Source of the DNA: Dicyema japonicum
Taxonomy: Eukaryota > Dicyemida > Rhombozoa > Dicyemidae
Direction of reading: 5' to 3'
DNA length: 64,000 bases
NCBI GenBank assembly: GCA_011109175.1
Contig: RDEW01000019.1
Location: 136,406-200,405, forward strand
Part shown: positions 56,295-64,000 of the stretch, piece by piece
Position numbering within the stretch: position 1 is the stretch's first letter
How the letters are laid out: each line of letters begins with the position of its first letter
Position numbers and translations under genes: made by a program
Notes under the pieces: model-generated
Seen by the model: only the letters and a program-made list of their open reading frames with translations
Told to the model about the DNA's origin: nothing
The model's database searches: none

Positions 56295-57420
56295 TACTGT
56301 AGGCCAGGAGTCTCAAACACGCGGCCCAAAAATAATCTAAAAATTAATATATTTATTTATTTATTTTTTTTTTTATTTTTTTATATGAAAATAATTTTTT
56401 AACAAAGAAAATGTCAGTTGAGGAAACCTGCTGCGTGGATTGCGAACGAGTTCCCTCGGAGTATGGCCATTCCAATCTTTTGTCTCAGCCATAACCCTTC
56501 TCGTTGATCCCTTTTCTTTTCTGGCAAGCATTCCTCCGAGTTCTTGCAAGAACTCAGCTGTCATTGGACCAACGGCTCTCGATGATTCGGTCGCAACAGG
56601 AGTAAATTGATAGCTGTCTCCTAGGCAAGAATATTTCTTGATTTTTAGGTTCTCCGTAGTCGAAGCAGCTGCTCCAGGTGTCTGAATTATGTTATTCATT
56701 TTGAATTAAAATAATTTTGACACTCATTTTTTTAATATGAGACTAGACTTCAGATCACGGGAAGGTGGCCCTGAAAATTCAGGCAGTCCTGTACGTTCAT
56801 GCGCGGGCACGAAGGAAGAACACCGGGCAAAGATGAAGTCTCTGTCAGAATGCATCGGGATCACGTGATAATTAGTTTGTTTTACCGTGGTCTTGGGTTA
56901 AATAAATAAATTAATTTAAAAAATGTTTTTTGTTTGAGTGCGAAAAGAGTATAATATAAAAAAGCATTACGAGTCTTGCCACAAAGATGACGGTTGAGTA
57001 GAAGAAATGTACTGAAAATATTTTTTGCTTTGAGACAAGAAATTAATTTGTTTTTGGTAATAAGAGACAATCATGTTCCTGAGCTCTCTGAACAAATTTT
57101 TATGACAAATCTTGAATTCCAATGGAGATAGTAGAACTTCAAAATGACACCCCGTTAGAAAGAAAAACGTAAAGTTGGAATTCCATAATTACATATTTTA
57201 ACTACATGCTTTATCTTTACGATTTATGCAATGTTTGGCAATACTTACGTATGCGAACAATTTTTTTCAACTATGAAATTAAATAAGTCCTCTTTTAGAT
57301 CATGATAATGAGTGAGCATGTGCAGTCTTTATTAAGGCTGGCTACTTTAAAAAAACATAGTCTGACCAGAATCATTGCTTTACAAGAGAAGTTGTCAAAA
57401 ATCGTTGAATATTAAGTAAT
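56295..57420 (+). mobile_element. hAT DNA transposon remnant
   Basis: A terminal-like ggccaggagtctcaaacacgcggccc lies at 56301-56326. Near 57120, IVELQNDTPLE precedes the C-terminal dimerisation motif MFGNTYVCEQFFSTMKLNKSSFRS (57230-57300), and in the next frame SEHVQSLLRLAT. This is the hATC region of GTF2IRD2-like hAT transposases. Interrupted by the R2-like fragment 56405-56700. Confidence 0.75.
56405..56700 (-). mobile_element. R2-like element, C-terminal fragment (direct copy of 5985-6245)
   Basis: Minus-strand frame …TENLKIKKYSCLGDSYQF, TPVATESSRAVGPMTAEF, LQELGG…. See 5985-6245. Sits inside the hAT remnant. Confidence 0.7.
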
Positions 57421-57474
57421 AAACTGTTTTACGTTTAAAGCCACTCTATTTAACCAACAATAAAAAGTTAATAT

Positions 57475-57740
57475 TTAATAATCAACAACCTTCCTTGCCT
57501 GCCTGTTTGCCAGCCTTCTCAGGTAGGTTCGATTCTAGTTGTTGAAACAACTCCGAGTGCGCCTTGTCCAATTGAACCCTCTGCACATATGGCATCTCCG
57601 GGCTCTGCCTCCTATACTCCAGTGTCAGGCTCTCTAGGGTCCGCTTTAATACAGTGGACTGTAGATAGGCTTGGAGCTTCCTATATACCCCAACTGCTTT
57701 AGATATCCCTTGTGGTACTTTGTTGCAATTCCTTCCCACG
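57475..57740 (-). repeat. ORF repeat, minus-strand copy (partner 50075-50440)
   Basis: YRKLQAYLQSTVLKRTLESL…YRRQSPEMPYVQRVQLDK… High DNA identity to the plus-strand copy, which is flanked by a SINE; here the frame continues upstream to 57889. Confidence 0.6.
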
Positions 57741-57999
57741 TCATACAAACCTCCATGATGAGGATTTTGGCCAGACTCCTTATAGTGTACCGCAAGGCAA
57801 TTATAAAGAAACGCCCCTTCCCTCCTGTTGACTGAGTATTCAGATTGTATAACCAGGCAATCCCCCAACATGGTCAGAACAATGAACACTTATTTTGTTA
57901 TTCCGCTCAGACAGATTAAGATTTCCATCACTTTAATTCAATTTATTGACCTCGGAATAACAAGAGTTATTGTTAAGTTAAGTGATTCCTGTGTCCATG

Positions 58000-58115
58000 T
58001 GAGGTTTTCCCTTGCGGTTAGTTTTGGAGTCCTGAATTAATATCTATTAAGGAAAAGGTTTCTTCTCGTATCTCTCTGGCGTCTAGATATAGTTCAGCTT
58101 TCTGCCTGAGGGGAT
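58000..58115 (-). mobile_element. LINE 3'-region fragment, shared with 10200-10330
   Basis: …gcggttagttttggagtcctg…aaggtttcttctcgtatctc… matches 10220-10300 in the same orientation. Confidence 0.4.
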
Positions 58116-58439
58116 GTTCAGGAGACTTGACAATCTTGAGGAAGTCTCGATGGTGTTCTGTATGGTCTTCCAATCAATCTTATGTTTAGCCTTTTCTTCA
58201 GTAATATTTACTTATTCGTGATGCTTTTAGGGTATTAATTTGTGCTACCATTTTATAGGCAAAACATCCTCAATATTTTACATATAGGTCTTTTTGTACC
58301 TGCTACCTATAGACAGTATGGAAGGAACTGGGAACGTAGCCTTGGCGCTCGTCTCGTAGTCACTACTAGGCAAACTAATATTTGCTTGTAAGAGAGAAGG
58401 TGAGTCTGTTGGTTACAATTGTATGCAGTTTTCTCCAGA

Positions 58440-58675
58440 CAGTATGCATTCCTCCGAAATCTGGCCAATCCAAGGTGGTGTCTAAGCCAATATGCATTCC
58501 CCCAGACAATGGCCAATCCAAGTGGTGTCTAAGCCAATATGCATTCGCCCAGACAGTCAAATTCAATGCGATGTATAAGCCAATATGCATTCCCCAGACG
58601 CTAGCCAATACAAAGCGTTGTCTACGCCAATATGCATTTCCCAGACGCTGGCCAATCCAAGGCAGTGTCGAGACC
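58440..58675. repeat. 47-bp minisatellite, 5 units
   Basis: Units of about 46-48 bp start at 58440, 58488, 58535, 58581 and 58628, each with caatatgcatt…ccagac…gtgtctaag. Divergence between units is moderate. Confidence 0.85.
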
Positions 58676-58712
58676 ATAAGGCAGAATGAATTGATCTAAG
58701 AGACATCCAATT

Positions 58713-59082
58713 TTTTAAGCACTTACGGGAAATCAAAAATTAATTAGATTAATTAAGTTCCCTTTGTGCCACGTCCAGTATCCTCCCACACATCCTCTTC
58801 CATGTTCCCCTATTCCGGGCCATTGCTCGTAGTGAGTCAAGATCTTCACCATTTCGTTGAGTTTTGTTTATTCGGATTAGGTCATCATTTAGTACTGAAG
58901 GAAACGTCACTCTAGGCCTGCCACGGAATGATCCCTTCAGTTGTGCGAAATAGTTCTCCATTGCAATGTTTGGTGGAGTCAACATATCCATTCGTAAGAT
59001 GTGACCAAAAAGTCTCCACCTAGCCTTGAGAATCTCCTCTGATAATGGCCTTAAGCCACATCTTTTGTACAGTTCTGAATTT
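58713..59082 (-). mobile_element. RTE-like LINE, 5'-truncated 3' end with 11-bp target-site duplication
   Basis: Encodes NSELYKRCGLRPLSEEI…LFGHILRMDMLTPPNIAMEN…RGRPRVTFPSV…NRGTWKRMCGRIL and the tail ending gtgcttaaaaaa. The identical 11 bp GACATCCAATT lies at 58702-58712 and 59083-59093. No frame break inside. Confidence 0.9.
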
Positions 59083-59186
59083 GACATCCAATTGCTAAAA
59101 ATATAATTTCAAAAAAAGTATTTTTCGTTTAGTAAAAGTTAATTTAAACAAATAATAATTTCTTATAATCAAAACATCAGATATGT

Positions 59187-60466
59187 CTAATAATATAGGA
59201 ATCGTAGACAACTGAGAGAAATTTGATTGTCTACGACCTTGTCCTTTCTATTAATATCTGAGACGTGATAAAGCGCACTGATATTCTTTCCACCAATAAT
59301 ATAGAATCCTTCTCCAAAGAAGCCAACGTCTTCTTCATTTTTCCCGTAATAAAAGTCATGCTGCTTGTTGTTTTCTTCCACGGAATACACTATCCAGCCT
59401 TGTTTATAAAGGATTTGATATTAAGTTTCGTTTCCAGGCCGAATTTGTCCGATTTGAGTTTCAATATTTCGCATAATTTTTGATTCTTTGATTTTTTAAG
59501 ACCCCAACTCAAGGAGGCGGTTAAACTGAACAGTAGAAGGCCTAGAAAATCAGACCACGTTTGAACCAATAAGTAAGATTGCGACTCCATAATTCATTAT
59601 GTTCGATTTTTTCTGAATCTTCGGTTTTTCGGACATTTTTTGTGATTCCGGTTTACTAATTTTTAATAAAATTTACTTTCCCGAAGTCAACCTCCTATTA
59701 ATGTTGCTACTGGAAGATGAATCCTGGCTGTTCTGTGCTGTAGTTTTTCCACTGTCTTTGTATAAGTTAGAGTATCCACTCCCAGACATGCTATTTTCTT
59801 GGGGAACAGTCATCTCAAATGTTGCAGGATACTCAGTAGTGACCCATTCGTAATCTGTGGATGCTGGTTACTAAGAATAAACGTAGAATTAATACGAGAA
59901 AGATTCATGGTCAATTTTGAAAGTCTTGTCCCCTTTTATATTGGTCTCGTTTTTGGGATCAATTTCGAATCTCATGATTGATACCACATCCACGAAATTC
60001 TTCCATTATCGACTGTTTTCTTGATAAATAGATTTGTTGAGTTTTCACTGGGAAAACTAAAAGGCTTCTGAAGATCGTCCGTTACGGGAACGAGTTCTGA
60101 CGGGAGATTGGTAGTTGAATAATCTGGTTCCTGAAGATCTTCAGTTATGGTGACGACTTCTGATGGAGATTGGTAGTTGGTTTTGAAGATCGCCAGTCAT
60201 GGGGACGATTTCTGATGGGAAATCGGTAGTTGGTTCCTAAAGATCGTCAGTTATGGGAACAACTTCTGATAGAAGTTTGGTAGATAGGATTATTTTAGGA
60301 ATTAGGTCTGCCTGTTTGGGATCTTCTTCAGGTGAGGATGATGAGCTCTCGAGAGTATCGCTATCTATGGCAGTTCCTTCGCTCGATGAAACATAGCTTG
60401 ATGAACTTGAGTCATCCCCTAAAATTATAGAAATGAGTAAATACCACGATTAGGTCTTACAATCAT
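59187..60466 (-). CDS. Type II single-pass membrane protein, paralogue of 326-1229 (copy 2)
   Basis: Exon 1 is only 22 nt: ATG 60466, MIVRPNR, then a 26-nt intron (60444-60419). Next come an acidic Ser-rich stretch (GDDSSSSSYVSSSEGTAIDS), tandem copies of TTNLPSEVVPITDDLQE with an optional 27-nt intron (60263-60237), a 23-nt intron (59993-59971), FEIDPKNETNIKGDKTFKID, a 25-nt intron (59895-59871), DYEWVTTEYPATFEMTVPQE, a 21-nt intron (59676-59656), a basic stretch, and a membrane helix (YGVAILLIG-LLLFSLTASLSW) split by a 25-nt intron (59566-59542) exactly as in copy 1. The ectodomain ends GFFGEGFYIIGGKNIS…SCLRF. Frame breaks: one base in the repeat array (about 60160), one at 59895-59871, one near 59372. 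Function unknown; it may be a decaying gene. Confidence 0.65.
59542..60444 (-). other. Micro-introns of membrane-protein gene copy 2
   Basis: 60444-60419 (26 nt), 60263-60237 (27, optional), 59993-59971 (23), 59895-59871 (25, leaves a frame mismatch), 59676-59656 (21) and 59566-59542 (25). All are GT...AG. Four of the six restore the frame exactly. Confidence 0.65.
60055..60300 (-). repeat. Coding tandem repeat of 47-66 bp, 4 units, each with an internal GT...AG-like segment
   Basis: Units encode variants of TTNLPSEVVPITDDLQE. In unit 1 CAG has become TAG, which lies at the end of a 27-nt GT...AG stretch (60263-60237). The third unit contains a one-base shift. Confidence 0.7.
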
Positions 60467-60890
60467 TTTTGCCATCTTGGAGGTGGCAAAAACTCTCTAT
60501 CAGAGTAATCCAATGTCGTTAAATTTGGAATATTTTCTCGAATTTCTATATAAAATTACTAGTTTTTGAGGGAATTTCTGAGTCTACAGTGGTCACTTTC
60601 ATTTGGTCCTCATCTGACAACTCTTTAATGGTGGTAGAACCTTGTATTCTATATATGAGGCATGTGTTACTACTCGATTTTGGGAGTTCGTATCTTTCCA
60701 TATAATCCTTCTTTCTCTGACGTATGTAAGCAGGTACAATGATTGTCTGATACCGTGGAGTTGTTTCTTTGAATAAGTTAATCACTGACAATTTGTCCCC
60801 TATTTTTATGTAATCGTCAGGTGATGTCGTTTTTACGGTTGGCTTTCCCTTCATTCTTCGGTTTTTACGCTGCTGGATATTTATATACAT
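60463..60890 (-). CDS. Small unrecognised protein, two exons, stop overlapping the next gene's start
   Basis: ATG 60890 (MYINIQQRKNRRMKGK; the second Met is possible). Exon 1 ends at 60560, a 23-nt intron spans 60559-60537, and exon 2 reads NIPNLTTLDYSDREFLPPPRWQK, ending in TGA at 60465-60463. That TGA overlaps the ATG (60466-60464) of the membrane-protein gene. Product about 138 residues: basic start, an acidic middle (ELSDEDQMK) and a Pro-rich end. Function unknown. Both genes lie on the minus strand with no spacer, so one mRNA might carry both, or they may be one gene with alternative splicing. Confidence 0.5.
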
Positions 60891-61004
60891 ATATTTCAAA
60901 TTAGTCAATTTTTTTCTTGTTTGGCCAATTATAAAATAACTAAACTTTCCAAGTTTAACAATTAATCAAAGTGGGGGCAAAATTAGTTTTCCTTCGGAGG
61001 AATA

Positions 61005-61065
61005 ATCTATGTCAATGTTTCTCAACCTTTTTTTCTGGTGACCCCTAAATCTAGAAAATATTTTC
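61005..61065 (+). mobile_element. Possible hAT terminal sequence
   Basis: caatgtttctcaaccttttt followed by a gtgacccc-like stretch is typical of hAT termini in many animals. No partner end was found nearby. Confidence 0.3.
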
Positions 61066-61249
61066 CGGGACTTCTAATTTTTGATATTCAAATTGAACTA
61101 ATATTTTTATTCAGTCAACCCTCGCAAATTGGTTCCTTAGAATTTTGTGGCCAATTTGAGGAAATAAAATCAATAATTTTAAAAAGCAATTTTTTGTAAA
61201 ATTCCTTAAATGAACAAAAAACATTTTTAAGTTTTATAGCTTCTACGAA

Positions 61250-61545
61250 ATCATTTGAGTCCGGAAACTTTTCTCTATGTTATATAACTTGTATAGAACT
61301 ATTCCTGATTTATGGCTTTAAAGGATGGTTTGAAAGTGATGAGAGAAGTATTCTAGTAGAGCTTCTTGATAGGTCGAGGAGATATGCTATTAAACTGGCA
61401 TATGGATTTGATTTAAAATCTAAATTACCGCCTAGTTATGAGAGATGCGCAATATCTATTGAAAAAATATTGCACCACTTGAAAAAACAATTATTGTTCT
61501 GGTGCAAGGGGTCAATATTTCGAAGAGGAGACATATGATGTCTCG
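61250..61545 (+). other. Unrecognised coding-like stretch
   Basis: Without an ATG: GWFESDERSILVELLDRSRR, YAIKLAYGFDLKSKLPPSYE, RCAISIEKILHHLKKQLLFW. Composition is clearly protein-like. Possibly an exon. No family recognised and no flanking exon found. Confidence 0.35.
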
Positions 61546-61652
61546 TTATACCGGACCCCACCAACTAGGACAAACTCATTGGCTTCTCCATGTTCAATTA
61601 GTTTTTAATTAGTAACGAGTTTGTTATGTCAATAAGATTATCTATCTAATCC

Positions 61653-62340
61653 ATGAAACGTGATGAAAATTCTAATCTCAATTCCATAACCAACATCCCC
61701 CTGTTTGTTGCCGGGGGCGTCATCCGAGAGCGGTGCCTGGCTCAACGTCATTCCCAATGTAGTTTTGGTACCTTCCTGGATGATGAATGCGTTCGTATTG
61801 GGATCTCATTACGACTAGGATTAAAAGTCTGTGTTCACATCTGTGCCGATGCGAGACTAGATCGACTGTTTTGGCTCTCATTCTCCCACAGGAAGAGTGC
61901 AGACAGATTTCCCAGACACATGGCCTTGTACGAAGTCGTTAAGCGAGCTCTGGACGCCCCCGGACATCCCTCCATGCCCGAACCAGTCGGTCATGCAGGC
62001 GGGAAAAGACCAGATGGATGACAATCTTCCCTTTTGAAGTCGGGAAACATTGTCTGGGACGTCACCTGCACCGACACGTTTGCCTCTTGAGCCTGTTCTG
62101 CTGCTGATAGGACCATTAGGTTGAAACTGTCAAAGTACACGGTCTTAGCCAATGATTTTTTTGTTCGTTCCAATCTCGGGTGAGACGCTGGAATTCTTGA
62201 GTCGTCTAGGGAATCGGATTTCTACATGATCAGGAGACCCTCGTGAGCGCTGCTGATTATTTAAGCGAATCTCGCTCGCCATCCTGAAAGCGAATAGCCA
62301 CGCAGTCAGGGCAGCCCCATATGACTATTGCTCTCTTTTC
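61653..62340 (+). mobile_element. R2-like element, C-terminal zinc-finger and endonuclease region
   Basis: RCLAQRHSQCSFGTFLDDECVRIGISLRLGL…, then a decayed zinc-binding region, HRKSADRFPRHMALYEVVKRALDAPGHPSMPEP, GGKRPDG, then after a shift NIVWDVTCTDTFAS and the tail …FLSRLGNRIS…SGDPRER…FKRISLAILKANSH. 5'-truncated, several breaks. Confidence 0.8.
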
Positions 62341-62344
62341 TCCT

Positions 62345-63005
62345 AAATAAAATATTTTAAAATTAAAAAAATTCCTTAACTATGTTTGCATATTCATGAG
62401 CATCGGTAGGATTCGTATAAAGAAAATTCACAAAATGTGTCATATTTCATTTTTGTAATTGTAATTCTCACAACGTCATTTTCTTTTCAAAAGCAGTGAT
62501 TTGGACATATGTATAAATTAATTACTTCTTTGTAGTTTCAAATTTAGGTCATATAAATGCAAAGTTATCGGTTCCTGTCACTGTACTCATCATTGTAATG
62601 ACTTTGACAAATTCTTCAAAAATGTGGAATGTTTCAGTTATCCCTCGTACAAATACGGTAAGTTAAGAAGTATCTCCTGTCGGTACTAGTATCCAATGCG
62701 ATTGAAAATTATTCAAAATTGTCCTTAGATTGCAACAAAATTCCATCAATAACATAAATTCTCTGTTATAAATTAGTTATATTTTCCTGACTTGAGGACT
62801 TGCTCACGTTGGTTTTCTCAGTCAAAAGGATTACCAATACGAAATACGAAATGAATTTTTATTACATCCAGTCGAGATAGGCTATTTTTCTTCTAAAAGA
62901 TCCCGCGTATGGATCTTGCAGATGTACAGTCCGACCCCGAATTGGGGCACCAAGTGCCCCAAAAAGCGGGTGCCTCAAAAACAGGGGTTTAATAAAACAG
63001 AAATT
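62345..63005. other. No gene recognised
   Basis: AT-rich spacer. The stretch near 62925-62990 (cgaccccgaattggggcacc…aaaaagcgggtgcctcaaa) is unusually G/C-rich, lies just beyond the transposase gene's 3' end, and might be a transposon terminus. Confidence 0.35.
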
Positions 63006-63012
63006 TTAAACA

Positions 63013-63999
63013 TCAAAAATCAAATTTAGAAAAATAATCAGTTAATTTATCCCCAGTTATCCTTTTACTTCTTACATTTTTCATAAAATTAAGTCGAAAA
63101 TCGTAAAATTCTTTGAGCATTTCAGGAGATATGTAAAAAATTTTCTTCTCTAACTGATCAAGAGAATCTTGCGTTTCTTTTAGAATTGTTTCCATGTTAT
63201 TGTTTTCTAAACCTTCGTTGTAAATATTATCAACGAATTCGTCACTTTCCCCATTCAATGTTTCGTTTACGGCATTGTTGATCATTTCTTCTGTAATGGT
63301 ATCTTCAATTTTTACGGAATCACGAATCTTTTCAATTTGATTCCAACAATTAAATATTAAACTTGGATCAAGTTTTTCCCAGCTTTTAGAAATTAGCAGA
63401 ATTACATGACGAAGGTTTATTTTGTTTATCAACCGTTTGAATTCATCATCATCCTCCTCAAAACACAAATACTGAATCAGATAATTTGAGTAATAATCTT
63501 TAAAGGTCTTGATAATTCCCATATCCAATGGTTGCAAATACGGTGTTGTATTTTTTGGCAAAAATAAAAACTCAATATTTGAGCATTCAATAGTTTTATG
63601 ACATCCCGCATTATCAAGCAATATTAATACTTTTCTGTTGATTGTATAAAATCTTTCATTTATCCGAGTCAACCAGCTCATAAAAATATTTCCAGTCATC
63701 CATGCATTTTTAGAGGATGAATATGAAATTCCAAAATCTTTCACATTGAAATTTTTGAGACATCGAGGGTTTTTAAATTTTCCAACAATCAATGGCTCAA
63801 GTTTTTCCCCCATGGAATTGCAACAAAGAAGTACAGTGACTCTTTCTTTTCCCTGTTTAAAGCCAAAAGTATCGTCATTTATTCCGACAAAAGACTTTCG
63901 TGGAGTCCTTTTTATATAAAGAGCAGTTTCATCACAATTAAAAACATTTTGTCTTCCATATTGAATAATTTTATCAAGAATTTTAAAAAACTCATTGAT
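63013..63999 (-). CDS. pogo/Tigger-like Tc1-mariner transposase (partial, runs off window)
   Basis: One open frame from the window edge (63999) to the stop at 63013, about 328 codons. It holds all three catalytic acidic residues in order: NVFNCDETALYIKRTPRK, LILLDNAGCHKTIE and NTTPYLQPLDMGIIKTFKD. ITVLLCCNSMGEKLEPLIVGK-type spacing and the C-terminal acidic stretch fit the pogo/Tigger branch (CENP-B-like transposases). The N-terminal DNA-binding part lies beyond the window. There are no frame breaks, unlike nearly everything else here, which suggests recent arrival or retained function. Confidence 0.9.
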   Translation of the reverse strand: MNEFFKILDKIIQYGRQNVFNCDETALYIKRTPRKSFVGINDDTFGFKQGKERVTVLLCCNSMGEKLEPLIVGKFKNPRCLKNFNVKDFGISYSSSKNAWMTGNIFMSWLTRINERFYTINRKVLILLDNAGCHKTIECSNIEFLFLPKNTTPYLQPLDMGIIKTFKDYYSNYLIQYLCFEEDDDEFKRLINKINLRHVILLISKSWEKLDPSLIFNCWNQIEKIRDSVKIEDTITEEMINNAVNETLNGESDEFVDNIYNEGLENNNMETILKETQDSLDQLEKKIFYISPEMLKEFYDFRLNFMKNVRSKRITGDKLTDYFSKFDF

Positions 64000-64000
64000 G

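Noticed and set aside
1-64000. Bacterial or phage origin; CRISPR arrays; operators and terminators.
   Set aside because: AT-rich sequence, LINE/SINE content, spliced genes and animal-type proteins exclude it. The short tandem repeats have two to five units without spacers.

Overview
This window is a piece of a small, AT-rich animal nuclear genome that is packed with decayed transposable elements. There are no bacterial or phage features. Between the elements lie fragments of host genes whose introns are extremely short (21-27 nt, GT...AG). Removing them restores continuous, recognisable proteins: an RFX transcription factor, an LRR1-like leucine-rich-repeat protein, a coiled-coil protein and two paralogous single-pass membrane proteins. 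Spliceosomal introns of about 22-30 nt in an animal are the known hallmark of dicyemid mesozoans, so a dicyemid or a close relative is the best guess (inference). Three single N bases (positions 1350, 1684, 5940) look like scaffold joins.

Layout. 1-1.9 kb: an RTE-like retrotransposon tail, then a type II membrane-protein gene whose 5' end is repeated across two N joins. 2-12.3 kb: retroelement debris, including a CR1/Jockey-like endonuclease with a 2A-like motif, several short tandem duplications, an RTE copy (8.4-9.45 kb) with a visible target-site duplication, and a CR1-like EN-RT remnant. 14.2-16.2 kb: RFX gene or pseudogene. 17.3-19.95 kb: nearly complete RTE-like element (one in-frame stop, one internal deletion, 13-bp target-site duplication). 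20-25.3 kb: CR1-like and R2-like fragments, a PD-(D/E)XK domain, and an inverted copy of the 8-10 kb segment that lacks the RTE insertion. 25.9-27.2 kb: LRR1-like gene. 29-34 kb: R2-like fragments, a coiled-coil gene remnant, dispersed repeats. 34.7-40 kb: tRNA-derived SINEs, unidentified coding exons, an integrase remnant. 40.3-45.6 kb: decayed RTE, the best R2-like element (41.95-43.86 kb) and another RTE. 47.2-47.9 kb: an intact PPP1R15-like gene. 50-58.7 kb: a repeated ORF pair, R2-like remnant, coiled-coil gene, hAT remnant, 47-bp minisatellite. 59.2-60.9 kb: two host genes whose stop and start codons overlap, the second a paralogue of the 0.3-1.2 kb gene. 61-62.3 kb: R2-like C-terminus. 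63.0-64 kb: an open pogo/Tigger-like transposase running off the edge.

The retroelements form a few interacting families: an RTE-like EN-RT LINE, an R2-like RT with a C-terminal restriction-like endonuclease, a CR1/Jockey-like EN-RT LINE, and a tRNA-derived SINE whose 3' tail copies one RTE subfamily. Many host-gene models carry one or more single-base frame breaks. The sequence alone cannot separate pseudogene decay from residual indel errors in the assembly.
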